From Rhodopseudomonas palustris (GTDB taxonomy: Bacteria > Pseudomonadota > Alphaproteobacteria > Rhizobiales > Xanthobacteraceae): a stretch of 64,000 bases of DNA. A program made the translations under genes and the position numbers. Below, piece by piece: positions 26,529 to 37,108 of the stretch. The stretch spans positions 248,001 through 312,000 of the forward strand of contig JACRJB010000053.1 in NCBI GenBank assembly GCA_016215605.1. Direction: 5' to 3'. The notes beneath the pieces were generated by a model. That model had not been told where the DNA came from. It was given only the letters and a program-made list of their open reading frames with translations, and ran no database searches. Positions within the stretch are counted from its first letter, which is position 1. The number at the start of each line of letters is the position of its first letter.

Positions 26529-27041
26529 GCGCGCTGCCGAGCCGGGGCGTCTCGACCCATGATGTTGCACGGACTCAGCCCCTCATGGTGAAGAGCATCG
26601 CGCAGCGATGCGTCTCGAACCATAGAGACGGGCACAACCTTGGCCCTCATGGTGAGGAGCCCGGCGTCGCGCCGCGCGCCCACCTCGCGTTCGTCATTCC
26701 GGGGCGCGCAGCGAAGCTGCGCGAACCCGGAATCCATAAATACCGTAGCCGCGTTGAGGGCACGATGTCGCGGCCCTGTCGACAACGCGACGTTAGTGGC
26801 TATGGATTCCGGGTTCGCCGCTGCGCGGCGCCCCGGAATGACGGAGGCGAGAGGCTTTCCGGGTAATCGTCAGTTTCGTGTCCCGCACGCGGTGCAGCGC
26901 GCAGCGCTGCGCCGCAGATGCGGGACCCCGGTTTTCTGACTGCAAGGCGGTGACCATCGTGAGGGCGCGAACCGGGGTCCCGGATCTGCGCAGCGGCACT
27001 GCGTGCCGCAGCGCGTCCGGAACACGGGCCATGATTGACTC

Positions 27042-27069
27042 TTGACAATAATCCTATTATGATTATAGT
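27042..27069 (+). promoter_or_regulatory. Sigma70-type promoter TTGACA-N16-TATAGT
   Basis: TTGACA 27042-27047, TATAGT 27064-27069, in an AT-rich island within GC-rich sequence. Confidence 0.55.
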
Positions 27070-27074
27070 CCGTA

Positions 27075-27512
27075 CTGTCCTGTCCGTGAGGGGCGCTTCT
27101 CGAGGGCGCTTTTGAAGCGGGACAGATCGGCGGGTTGGGTAACCAGCCCGGAACGATGGTTCGACGAAGCCGGCATGGTGCTGGCGCAGTCGAACGGACG
27201 CGGCGTCCTGCGCGCTGTGCCTCGCAAGCACGCGTCCGGGAGGCTTCGGGTACCCGTCCGGGCCTACTACGAGGCTCTGCGACTTGTTAGTTCGCTGGAC
27301 GGGGGCAGGCGAAGGCGGCGTAATCCGCCGGATCAGTGGGGTTTCATTACCCTTGCCTGTCCCCGGAAGCACGGGCCTGAAAGCCGAAAATCGCCGCGGT
27401 GGGCGCGCCGGAAGGCGTTGCGCGATGGTCCGCAAAGCCATCGCGACACTCACCACCTTTGCGCCGACCGGCGCGCCCCCACCCCTCGCTGTGAAGCGAC
27501 GGGTGCAAAGCT
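27075..27512 (+). ncRNA. Candidate structured non-coding RNA (extent approximate)
   Basis: Downstream of a strong promoter; multiple nested stems: TGTCC/GGACA enclosing CGCTTC/GAAGCG; GGGGGCAGGC/GCCTGTCCCC enclosing GGCGG-CGTAAT-CCGCC and GGGT-TTCATT-ACCC; CGCGATGG-N9-CCATCGCG; GCGCC-GACC-GGCGC; CACCCCTCGC-N6-GCGACGGGTG closed by CTTTGC/GCAAAG. Confidence 0.4.
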
Positions 27513-27902
27513 CGGACGCTCCGGCGCCGCGAGAAGGAGTTCGCTTGGCTGTTTGACAGTGCAACACCGTGTCCCGCACGCGGCGCAGCGCGCAGCGGTG
27601 CGCCGCAGATGCGGGACCCCGGTCCTGTCTTCGCCAGGGCGGAACAGCCGATGATCGGTGGCGAGCAAAAAACCGGGGCCCCGGATCAGCAGCGCACCAC
27701 GCCGCGAAGAGCGGCGCGCTGCGCAGCATCCGGGGCACGGAGTTCGCGACACGCCGCAGCGAAGAAGGCCTTTCGAAGAAGATGGATTGCCGGGTCAAGC
27801 CCGGCAATGACGATTCGTGACTGGGAGGCACGACGACGCAAATTGTGCGGCAGTGTAAGATGATGTCGCAGCGAAGCTGCGCCAGGCGCCGCTCCGCGCG
27901 GC

Positions 27903-28651
27903 TCAGATCGCCTGCGCGACCTGCTCCAGGCCCATGGCGCGGGCGAGTTTGCGGACTTCCTGCTTCTGGTCTTCGCGCAGCTGGAACAGCAGCGGCATCG
28001 CGGCGTATTTCAGCTGCTGCACTTCGGCGCTGTCGGGATCGATCGGCGGCGGGCCGCTGTCGGCGACGGCGCGGGTCGCGTGCAGCTTGCGGCCGATCGC
28101 GCGCAGCGCCTGCTCGACCGACGGCCAGTAATATTCCTGCGACGACGACAGGTTCAGCCGGCCCTTGATCTGACTGATCTGCGCGTCGCTGAGCAGCGCC
28201 GGCGGCTTCGGCTTGGCGACCGGCCTCGGCTTCTGCACCGGCGCGGTGGCGATCACCGGCGGCAATGCGGTCACCGCCGCGGCCTTGGCGGCCGGATCGG
28301 CCGGCGCATCGGTCACGATCGCGCCGGCGTCGGCGGAGGCGTAAGCCAGCTGCACCGGCTTCGGCAGCGCGCCGGTGGGCTCGGCGACGGCCTGCTCGGC
28401 GTCCTGCGCCGGCGGCGCGGCATCGTCGACGGCCTGCGGCTCGGCCGCCGCGGCAGTCCGCACCAGCTTGTCGGCCTTGCTGTCGCGGTTCGCGACAGGG
28501 CTCGCGATCGTCGCGCCGGCGAAACCGGGGCCTGCGGCGGGGACGCTCTCGCGCGCCAGTATCGTCGCGGCCGAGGCGCCGGCAATCAGCAGGCACACCA
28601 GGGCCAGAAGAGTCGCTGCTTTGGTCAAGCTGGTCTCCGTCGCGGTGACGA
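27903..28651 (-). CDS. Hypothetical exported/membrane-anchored protein, Ala/Pro-rich
   Basis: Hydrophobic N-terminus TKAATLLALVCLLIAGASAATILA; C-terminal helical region LSDAQISQIKGRLNLSSSQEYYWPSVEQALRAIGRKL. Start uncertain. Confidence 0.55.
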
Positions 28652-28761
28652 ACGCCTGTCCGTCTCGCCTATAAATGCAGAAGAAATATGGCCCGGCACC
28701 GAATACCGGTGCCGGTGCGGGCCGCGGCCGGCCGCCGGCGAGTTCCGTGATGTGCGGGCGG

Positions 28762-29043
28762 TCAGGCCGCGACGTTGAGCTCGTAGGCTTCCTGGATGTC
28801 GGAGACGATCTCGGAGGCTTCCCACAGCGCATCCGGCGCGACCGCCTGAATGCTGATCGTCCAGTTGCCGCCCTTGCGGGTGCGCGGCGTCGAGACGATC
28901 TCGAACCGCACGTCGCGGCACAGCGGGTGCCGGTACAGCGCGCGCGCCACCCGAGTGCGGATCTCGTCGAGAGTCGCGGGAGTCTTTTCCGAGTACAACA
29001 TGCCAGCGTCCACTTCGATGCCGAGGTGCCGGCGCGGCTGCAT
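28762..29043 (-). CDS. Hypothetical small protein
   Basis: Compact ORF with balanced composition (MLYSEKTPATLDEIRTRVARALYRHPLCRDVRFEIVSTPRTRKGGNWTISIQAV...). Start uncertain. Confidence 0.5.
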   Translation of the reverse strand: MQPRRHLGIEVDAGMLYSEKTPATLDEIRTRVARALYRHPLCRDVRFEIVSTPRTRKGGNWTISIQAVAPDALWEASEIVSDIQEAYELNVAA

Positions 29044-29137
29044 CGAAGCGTCGAGGCCCCCGCAGCGCGGCAGGCCTATTGTTGGTCCCGGGATGGTTAA
29101 CGCGCGGTTTAAGCGGGCGTGGCCGGATCTCGTAGAA

Positions 29138-29914
29138 CTACGGGCGCTGCTCGATCACCAGGTTCTGGATCGCCCGGCCGAAGTAACCCTGGACGTCGGC
29201 GAGCCGCGACGACGCGGTGCCGGCGCCGTCCGGCCCGAGCCACATCTCGGAGTTCAGCAGGATCCAGTCGCCGACCGGCTGCCGCGCCAGAAACACGTTG
29301 AGGTCGGCGTTGATGAAGGTCCAGTGCTTGAAGTCGAGCACCGACGAGGTCGCGTTGCTGAAGTCGGAGGCGATCACCGCGCGCATCAGCTGCGAGGTCG
29401 GCCGGCCCTCGATCAGCGGCCGGTCGGCGCGATACCAGGTCTTGCCGGGGCCGATCGAGCCGAACCCGCCCTGGACCTTGCGCAGCGACATCCCGCCGAC
29501 GAACGGATTGCGGGTGAAGCCGACATCGAGCGGCGGGCAGTCGTCGGGCAGCGGCACATCGAGTTCGGGATGCTCGATGTGATCCGGCAGCTCCGGCGGC
29601 GCGTTGCGGACCTTGAGCACGCTGGCGCTCGCCACCACGACGCCGTTCGAGAACAGCCGCACCGCGCAGAGCTGGATCTTGCGGCCCTCGCGCAGCACCT
29701 CGGTGTCGAAGGTCAGCGGCGCGACCGGCACCGGCCGCAGCAGATCGACGGTGACCCGCACCACATGCATCGGCACCGGCGTCGGAATCTCCTCGGCCAG
29801 ATGCGCCACCAGCGCCGACGGCGGCGAGCCGTGCTGCATGGTCGGATTCCACGGCCCGGCGGCGTGCCCGCTGGTCTCGATCGCATTGCCGTCGATGCGG
29901 AAGATCGCGTCCAT
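29138..29914 (-). CDS. Acyl-CoA thioesterase-like (TesB/hotdog) family protein
   Basis: ETSGHAAGPWNPTMQHGSPPSALVAHLAEE; RPLIEGRPTSQLMRAVIASDFSNATSSVLDFKHWTFINADLNVFLARQPVGDWILLNSEMW. Confidence 0.75.
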   Translation of the reverse strand: MDAIFRIDGNAIETSGHAAGPWNPTMQHGSPPSALVAHLAEEIPTPVPMHVVRVTVDLLRPVPVAPLTFDTEVLREGRKIQLCAVRLFSNGVVVASASVLKVRNAPPELPDHIEHPELDVPLPDDCPPLDVGFTRNPFVGGMSLRKVQGGFGSIGPGKTWYRADRPLIEGRPTSQLMRAVIASDFSNATSSVLDFKHWTFINADLNVFLARQPVGDWILLNSEMWLGPDGAGTASSRLADVQGYFGRAIQNLVIEQRP

Positions 29915-29949
29915 CAGTTCATCGTCCGATCGTCACCGGCATTGGTCGA

Positions 29950-30077
29950 CCCTCTCCCCTTGTGGGAGAGGGTGCCCGCGCAAAGCGCGGGCGGGTGAGG
30001 GGTCGCTTCGCGCGCGGCGCCCCCTCATCCGGCGCGGACGTTGTCCGCGCCACCTTCTCCCACAAGGGGAGAAGGGA
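29950..30077. repeat. Palindromic repeat CCTCTCCCCTTGTGGGAGAGGGTG...CACCTTCTCCCACAAGGGGAGAAGG
   Basis: Inverted arms visible. Confidence 0.65.
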
Positions 30078-30108
30078 AGAGCGTCGCGGCGCCGAGTGCG
30101 TCGCGCGA

Positions 30109-31080
30109 CTACGCCAGCGGCGGGTCGATCGCGGCGTCGTATTCCTGCTTGAAGCGGGCGACCAGTTCGGCGACCGGCACGATGCCGGTGATGCTGCCGA
30201 CGCCCTGGCCGGCGCCCCAGATTTCCTTCCAGGCCTTCGGCTTGGCGCGCTCGCCGGATTCGTCGGTGCCGAAGTTCATCTTCGACGGATCGGACTGTTC
30301 GAGATTGTCCGGGTCCATGCCGGCGGCGACGATCGACGGCTTCAGATAGTTGCCGTGCACGCCGGTGAACAGATTGGAGTACACGATGTCGTCGGCGCCG
30401 GAGGTGGTGATCATCTCCTTGTAGCGCGGCACCGCGTTGGCTTCGTGGGTCGCGATGAAGGCCGAGCCGATATAGGCGAAGTCGGCGCCGAGCACGCGGG
30501 CGGCGCGGATCGCGCGGCCGTTGCCGATCGCGCCCGACAGCGCGATCGGGCCGTCGAACCAGCTCCGGGTCTCGGTGACGAAGGCGAACGGCGATTGCGT
30601 GCCGGCATGGCCGCCGGCGCCGGCCGCGACCAGGATCAGGCCGTCGGCGCCCTTCTCGACCGCCTTGTGGGCGAAGCGCTGGTTGATGACGTCGTGGAAG
30701 ACGATGCCGCCCCAATTATGCGCGGCCTGGTTCAGCTCCTCGCGGGCGCCGAGCGAGGTGATCAGCATCGGCACCTTGTGCTTCTCGCACAGCGCCAGAT
30801 CGGCATCGAGGCGGTTGTTGGATTTGTGGACGATCTGGTTGACGGCGAACGGCGCCGACGGACGCTCCGGATGCGCCTTGTCGTGCGCGGCGAGCTCCTC
30901 CTTGATGCGATGCAGCCATTCGTCGAGCAGCGCCGCGGGACGCGCGTTCAGCGACGGAAACGAGCCGACCACGCCGGCCTTGCACTGCGCGATCACCAGA
31001 TCGGGCGTCGAAATGATGAACAGCGGCGAGCCGATCACCGGGATCGACAGGCGGCCTTTGAACAATGCAGGCATGGGCAT
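30109..31080 (-). CDS. Nitronate monooxygenase (2-nitropropane dioxygenase family)
   Basis: FKGRLSIPVIGSPLFIISTPDLVIAQCKAGVVGSFPSLNARP; GLILVAAGAGGHAG; GADFAYIGSAFIATHEA. Confidence 0.88.
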   Translation of the reverse strand: MPMPALFKGRLSIPVIGSPLFIISTPDLVIAQCKAGVVGSFPSLNARPAALLDEWLHRIKEELAAHDKAHPERPSAPFAVNQIVHKSNNRLDADLALCEKHKVPMLITSLGAREELNQAAHNWGGIVFHDVINQRFAHKAVEKGADGLILVAAGAGGHAGTQSPFAFVTETRSWFDGPIALSGAIGNGRAIRAARVLGADFAYIGSAFIATHEANAVPRYKEMITTSGADDIVYSNLFTGVHGNYLKPSIVAAGMDPDNLEQSDPSKMNFGTDESGERAKPKAWKEIWGAGQGVGSITGIVPVAELVARFKQEYDAAIDPPLA

Positions 31081-31213
31081 TCCGGATGTCTCCTCTTGTT
31101 GTGTTTGGCGGTGCAACCGCGGCGACACAAAAGCAAGTGAGTAACCGGCCCGCAAGGCGGTTTTTAAGCAAAAGTGCAGCGGTTCGACGCAAGCGCGGCA
31201 AGAATCCGCGGCG

Positions 31214-31813
31214 CTACTGGCACCAAGCCCGTGTCACGAAATTTTCGGTGCGGCAGTCGCCGGGCTCGCGGGTGCGGCCGGGGATCAGCACCTTGGCCGA
31301 GCACTTCTCGGTGGCGTCGATCGCGAGGCTGCGGCCGTCCTGATAGCCCTTGCTCCGGCACAGGATCGCGGCGCCGGCGGCGCAATCCGCCCCGCCATTG
31401 GCCGAGGCCGGGCAGACCTGACGGCCGTTGACCATCGCCGGGATCGACGGCGAGGCCGACGGCGCAGGCGGCGGGGAGGGGGGTGACGGCGCGGCGGCGG
31501 GACGCGGCGGCTGCGGCGAAGCCGGCGCCGGTTGCGGCGCTGCCGGTGGTTGCGCCGGTTGCGCGGCCGGTGCGGCGGTAGAAGGCTCTGCCGGCGTGTC
31601 GGTCTTGCTGTCGGGCTTGACGAAATCCGGCAGCAGCGCCGTCGGATCCTTCAGCAGCTTGCCGATCTCGTTGACGAGGCCGGGATTCTCCCGCGGCGGC
31701 GTCGGTTCGGGCTGCTGCGCCAGTGCCGATCCGGATACCAGCAGCACAGTGATGGCAGCCGCAATCGGGCCGGGGCAGCGGCGAAGGACAGTCGGTCGGA
31801 ACAGAGCAGGCAT
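31214..31813 (-). CDS. Hypothetical secreted Pro/Ala-rich protein with conserved Cys-containing C-terminus
   Basis: Signal peptide; PAPASPQPPRPAAAPSPPSPPPAPSASPS; C-terminal VCPASANGGADCAAGAAILCRSKGYQDGRSLAID. Confidence 0.6.
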   Translation of the reverse strand: MPALFRPTVLRRCPGPIAAAITVLLVSGSALAQQPEPTPPRENPGLVNEIGKLLKDPTALLPDFVKPDSKTDTPAEPSTAAPAAQPAQPPAAPQPAPASPQPPRPAAAPSPPSPPPAPSASPSIPAMVNGRQVCPASANGGADCAAGAAILCRSKGYQDGRSLAIDATEKCSAKVLIPGRTREPGDCRTENFVTRAWCQ

Positions 31814-31862
31814 CGCGCCAGCCTATGCGGTTGTGCTGACGCCGAGAAGACGCGCCCGCCGG

Positions 31863-32480
31863 CTAGACCAGCTTGAGCGCGATGACGAAGCCGAGCACCA
31901 GCGCGACCGCGCCGATCGTCACCCACATCGTCAGCCGCTTCTCGATCTGCTCGCGGATCACCACGCCGTAGCGATTCAGCACGATCGCCACGATGAAGAA
32001 CCGGCCGCCGCGGGCGATGATCGAGAACAGAATGAACGACCAGATGTCGTAGCCGGCGAAGCCCGAGGTGATGGTCACGAGCTTGTAGGGGATCGGGGTG
32101 AGGCCCTTCAGCAAAATGATCCAGGCCCCCCACTGCGCGTAACCGGCGCGAAACGCCTCGACCTTGTCGCCATAGCCGTAGAGCTGGATCAGCCAGTGCC
32201 CGACCGAGTCGTACAGCAGAGCGCCGATCGCGTAGCCGACCACCCCGCCGAGCACCGAGGTCACGGTGCACAACGCGGCGTAGAACCACGCGCGCTCCGG
32301 CCGCGCCAGCGACATCGGGATCAGCATCACGTCCGGCGGGATCGGAAAGAACGAGCTCTCCGCGAAGGAGACCATCCCCAAAATCCAGAGGGCGTAGGGC
32401 TTGTGGGCGGCGTCGATGCACCAGTCGTAGATTCGTCTCAGCATGGGCGCGATCAACCACCCCGGAGCCGGTTTGTCCAT
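31863..32480 (-). CDS. YqaA/DedA-like (VTT domain) membrane protein
   Basis: MVSFAESSFFPIPPDVMLIPMSLARPERAWFYA...GGVVGYAIGALLYDSVG; KGLTPIPYKLVTITSGFAGYDIWSF. Confidence 0.85.
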   Translation of the reverse strand: MDKPAPGWLIAPMLRRIYDWCIDAAHKPYALWILGMVSFAESSFFPIPPDVMLIPMSLARPERAWFYAALCTVTSVLGGVVGYAIGALLYDSVGHWLIQLYGYGDKVEAFRAGYAQWGAWIILLKGLTPIPYKLVTITSGFAGYDIWSFILFSIIARGGRFFIVAIVLNRYGVVIREQIEKRLTMWVTIGAVALVLGFVIALKLV

Positions 32481-32514
32481 GCCACAGTTGTGACGGGGTC
32501 GGGAGAAAACGCGG

Positions 32515-32916
32515 TCAGCGCCGCTTTCGCGTGGCGCGCGCGTCGATTGCGGCAATCGGTCGCCGGACCGGGCGCGGGGTCGCCGGTTCGGCCAGTTTGA
32601 GCGCCGATTTCGGGAGTTTTTCGGCGATCCCGAACAGGGTCTCGCGCCGGCTCATCTCGCGCCAGACGTCGTCCGGACGGACCCCGGCGGACGCCCACAG
32701 CACCGTCAGGTTGTAGATGAGATCGGCGCTTTCCCGGATCACCGCCTCGCGGTCGCCGTTGACCGCGTCGATCACCACCTCGATCGCCTCTTCGGCGAGC
32801 TTCTTGGCCATCTTGCCGGAGCCGCCCCGGAACAGCCGCGCGGTGCGCGAGGTCGCAGGATCGAGGTCCCGAGCCGCCAGCACCGCCTGATATAGCCGAT
32901 CGACCGAATCAGTCAT
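32515..32916 (-). CDS. Phosphoribosyl-ATP pyrophosphatase-like protein (HisE/MazG fold)
   Basis: TARLFRGGSGKMAKKLAEEAIEVVIDAVNGDREAVIRESADLIYNLTVLW. Confidence 0.85.
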   Translation of the reverse strand: MTDSVDRLYQAVLAARDLDPATSRTARLFRGGSGKMAKKLAEEAIEVVIDAVNGDREAVIRESADLIYNLTVLWASAGVRPDDVWREMSRRETLFGIAEKLPKSALKLAEPATPRPVRRPIAAIDARATRKRR

Positions 32917-33028
32917 TGCAACAGCCTAGCGGAAATCAATGTCGGCGGTGTTAATTCAGGGAACCCGCCCAAAAGTCGAGCGGCCGCGCCAAATGGCGCG
33001 GCCGGAACGCAGTCGTGATTCGAACTGA

Positions 33029-33430
33029 TCAATAGCCGTCGTAGTAGCCGCTTCCGTAGCCGTAGCCCGGCCCGCCGATGTAGCCCGGACCACCGTAATA
33101 TCCCGGCGCGCCGTAATAGCCGTAGGGGCGCGGCCCGTAATAACTCTCGTAGTAGTCGCGGCGGGCCTGGCTCGCCGCGATGGCGCCGACCGTGCCGATG
33201 ATGCCGGCGAAGGCCGCCGCCGCTGCGGCGTTGCCGCCACCGCCGCGCCGGACGTAGCGGCGCTTCTTGGCGGCGCTGATATCGGTCATGTCGTGCTGGG
33301 CGGTCACGCCGGCCGCCTTGGGCGCCGCAACGGCCGCTGTCGGCTCGAGTGCGGGCAGAGCCAGCGCGGCAATGGTTGCCACGAGAATGGCTCGGGCGCC
33401 GGTCGATCGTAGACTTTTACGCTTCAACAT
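33029..33430 (-). CDS. Hypothetical exported Gly/Tyr-rich protein
   Basis: Signal peptide; YYGPRPYGYYGAPGYYGGPGYIGGPGYGYGSGYYDGY tail. Confidence 0.55.
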   Translation of the reverse strand: MLKRKSLRSTGARAILVATIAALALPALEPTAAVAAPKAAGVTAQHDMTDISAAKKRRYVRRGGGGNAAAAAAFAGIIGTVGAIAASQARRDYYESYYGPRPYGYYGAPGYYGGPGYIGGPGYGYGSGYYDGY

Positions 33431-33598
33431 CTGGAAACCCTCCGCGGGACGCTGGCCGTCACGGCCTACCTGCGACAACTCGCATCGGGAACGTAAGGTT
33501 CCGTGGCGGAAACAACAAGGTTCCCGCCACGTGATCACGGTCACATCCGTCCGTCACCTCCGTTGCCGGCATGACGGATCGTTCGGAGGCTCTGCGCG

Positions 33599-34558
33599 TC
33601 AGCTCTGCGCGAGCTGACGGTCGAGATCGTGCAGCACCTGGTAGCAGGGCAGCACCTGGGCGACGCTGGCGTTCGGCTCGCGGCCCTCGCGGATCGCGGC
33701 GAAGAACTCGCGGTCCTGCAGCTCGATGCCGTTCATCGAGACGTCGACCTTGGAGACGTCGATCTTCTCTTCCTTGCCGTTCACCAGATCGTCGTAGCGG
33801 GCGATGTAGGTGCCGGTGTCGCCGATGTAGCGGAAGAAGGTGCCGAGCGGGCCGTCATTGTTGAACGACAGCGACAGCGTGCAGATCGCGCCGCTCTCGG
33901 TCTTGAGCTGGATCGACATGTCCATCGCGATGCCGAGATTCGGATTGATCGGGCCCTGCACCGCATTGGCCTTCACGATCTTCGACCTTGTCTGGTACGC
34001 GAACAGGTCGACGGTGTGGGCGGCGTGGTGCCACAGCAGATGATCGGTCCAGCTGCGCGGCTGGCCGAGCGCGTTCATGTTGGTGCGGCGGAAGAAATAG
34101 GTCTGCACATCCATCTGCTGGATGTTCAGCTCGCCAGCGACGATCTTCTTGTGGACGTATTGATGGCTCGGGTTGAAGCGGCGGGTGTGGCCGGCCATCG
34201 CCACCAGCCCGGTCTTCTTCTGCAGATCCACCACCGCCTGCGCGTCGGCCAGCGAATCCGCCAGCGGAATCTCGATCTGGACGTGCTTGCCGGCCTTCAT
34301 GCAGGAGAGGCCCTGCTCGGCGTGCATCTGGGTCGGCGTGCACAGGATGACGGCGTCGACCTCCTTGATCGCCAGCGCGTCGGCGAGGTCGGTCGAGACG
34401 TGCTCGATGCCGTATTTGTCGGCGACCTCCTTGGTCGGCTCGAGCCGTCGCCCGATCAGCGAGATCACCTCGACGCCGTCGATGTTCTTGATGCCGTCGA
34501 GATGTTTGATGCCGAACGCACCCGCACCCGCGAGCGCGACCTTGATCGCTTTGACCAT
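33599..34558 (-). CDS. ligC: Gfo/Idh/MocA oxidoreductase, probable 4-carboxy-2-hydroxymuconate-6-semialdehyde dehydrogenase
   Basis: VALAGAGAFGIKHLDGIKNIDGVEVISLIGRRLEPTKEVADKYGI; next to LigB/LigA-type genes. Confidence 0.85.
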   Translation of the reverse strand: MVKAIKVALAGAGAFGIKHLDGIKNIDGVEVISLIGRRLEPTKEVADKYGIEHVSTDLADALAIKEVDAVILCTPTQMHAEQGLSCMKAGKHVQIEIPLADSLADAQAVVDLQKKTGLVAMAGHTRRFNPSHQYVHKKIVAGELNIQQMDVQTYFFRRTNMNALGQPRSWTDHLLWHHAAHTVDLFAYQTRSKIVKANAVQGPINPNLGIAMDMSIQLKTESGAICTLSLSFNNDGPLGTFFRYIGDTGTYIARYDDLVNGKEEKIDVSKVDVSMNGIELQDREFFAAIREGREPNASVAQVLPCYQVLHDLDRQLAQS

Positions 34559-34559
34559 A

Positions 34560-35803
<1,244 letters not shown>

Positions 35804-35837
35804 GGTCGGGTCTCCTCTGTGTTCCATGTTATTAGCT

Positions 35838-35925
35838 CGTCATGGCCGGGCTTGTCCCGGCCATCCACGTTCTTGTTGCGGAGCGTCCGCCTTCGTGGAT
35901 GCCCGGGACAAGCCCGGGCATGACG
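35838..35925. repeat. Dispersed palindromic REP-like repeat (same family as 14252)
   Basis: CGTCATGGCCGGGCTTGTCCCGGCCATCCACG...GTGGATGCCCGGGACAAGCCCGGGCATGACG. Confidence 0.75.
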
Positions 35926-35928
35926 GTG

Positions 35929-36843
35929 TTACTTCTCCTCCGGCCAATACAGCCGCATCGGGTTGTCGACCAGTAGTTTAGTTTGAAGTTCCGGTGTGGT
36001 CGCGATGTGCGGGATGAAGTCGACCAAGAGGCCGTCGTCCGGCATGTGGTCCTTCAGGTTCGGGTGCGGCCAGTCGGTGCCCCACAGCACGCGGTCCGGG
36101 AAGGTCTCGACGATGCGGCGGGCGAACGGGATGACGTCGCGATAGGCGTTTGGTTCGCCGCTCAGCGCCGGCGGGCCGGACACCGACAGCCGCTCCGGGC
36201 AGCTGACCTTCGACCAGACGTTGGAATGCTCGCGCATGAAACGGACGAACAGTTCGAATTCCGGGCCATCGACCGGCTTGCTGACGTCCGGCCGGCCCAT
36301 ATGGTCGACCACCACGGTGGTCGGCAGCGCGGTGAAGAAGTCCCACAGCTCGGGCAGGTCCACCGCCTCGAAATAGATCACCACGTGCCAGCCGAGCTTC
36401 TTGATGCGCCCGGCGATCTCGACCAGCTCGTCCTTCGGGGTGAAGTCGACCAGGCGCTTGACGAAGTTGAAACGCACGCCGCGGACGCCGGCGTCGTGCA
36501 TCGATTTCAGTTCGTCGTCGGTGACGCTGCGGCGAACCGTCGCGACACCGCGCGCCTTGCCGCCCGAATGCACCAGCGCATCGACCATGGCGCGATTGTC
36601 GGCGCCGTGGCAGGTCGCCTGCACCACGACGTTGCGGGCGAAGCCGAGATGGTCGCGCAGCGCGTAGAGCTGCTGCTTCGACGCGTCGCACGGCGTGTAT
36701 TTGCGCTCCGGCGCGAACGGAAACTCGTCGCCCGGCCCGAACACATGGCAATGCGCGTCGACGGCACCCGCCGGGACTTTGAATGTCGGCTTCGAGGGGC
36801 CTTGGTACCAGTCGAGCCAGCCCGGGGTCTTTTCGAATTTCAT
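35929..36843 (-). CDS. ligI: 2-pyrone-4,6-dicarboxylate hydrolase (amidohydrolase)
   Basis: PAGAVDAHCHVFGPGDEFPFAPERKYTPCDASKQQLYALRDHLGFARNVVVQATCHGADN; VLWGTDWPHPN. Confidence 0.9.
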   Translation of the reverse strand: MKFEKTPGWLDWYQGPSKPTFKVPAGAVDAHCHVFGPGDEFPFAPERKYTPCDASKQQLYALRDHLGFARNVVVQATCHGADNRAMVDALVHSGGKARGVATVRRSVTDDELKSMHDAGVRGVRFNFVKRLVDFTPKDELVEIAGRIKKLGWHVVIYFEAVDLPELWDFFTALPTTVVVDHMGRPDVSKPVDGPEFELFVRFMREHSNVWSKVSCPERLSVSGPPALSGEPNAYRDVIPFARRIVETFPDRVLWGTDWPHPNLKDHMPDDGLLVDFIPHIATTPELQTKLLVDNPMRLYWPEEK

Positions 36844-36922
36844 TCGGTTACTCGTCTCAAGTCCGCGCTGGTCTGCTAGCGCTCGTTAAAGCCATCGTAT
36901 TTGTTTCGCCTCGGCCTCTCGC

Positions 36923-37041
36923 TCCCCTCCCCCTTGCGGGGAGGGGTCGGGGGTGGGGGTGCCACGAGCACTGCGACTCGTGGCACCCCCACCCCGGCCT
37001 CCGCTTCGCGCGGCCGACCCTCCCCGCAAGGGGGAGGGGAG
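36923..37041. repeat. Palindromic repeat CTCCCCTCCCCCTTGCGGGGAGGGG...CCTCCCCGCAAGGGGGAGGGGAG
   Basis: Inverted arms visible. Confidence 0.7.
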
Positions 37042-37108
37042 TCGCGCGCGCGGCGGCGACCGCAGAGCGCCCATTAGTCGTGCCGCCCAGCCGTCAATAG
37101 CGTCGGCG

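Larger units (their letters stand above)
26535..27840. repeat. Repeat-dense intergenic region with several REP-like families
   Basis: CTCATGGTGA/TCTCGAACCATAG type, GGGGCGCGCAGCGAAGCTGCG type, and two copies of the 56-bp unit CGTGTCCCGCACGCGG(T/C)GCAGCGCGCAGCG(C/G)TGCGCCGCAGATGCGGGACCCCGGT (26877-26932, 27568-27623). Confidence 0.7.

Noticed and set aside
27112-27654. 180-aa plus-strand ORF through the candidate RNA (MKRDRSAGWVTSPERWFDEAGMV...)
   Set aside because: Would need a TTG start and runs into the flanking palindromic repeat; the stem structure explains the sequence better. Not fully excluded; homologue codon analysis would decide.
26535-27840. CRISPR array
   Set aside because: Repeats are long palindromic units without regular spacing or unique short spacers, and no cas genes were seen.
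26800-28596. 598-aa minus-strand ORF across the repeat/RNA region
   Set aside because: Spans unrelated repeats and the candidate RNA and overlaps a better-supported gene at 27903-28651; no coherent protein signature.
30001-30077. CCTCTCCC/GGGAGAGG palindrome as a specific gene terminator
   Set aside because: It is a dispersed repeat family, so assigning a gene-specific function is not justified.
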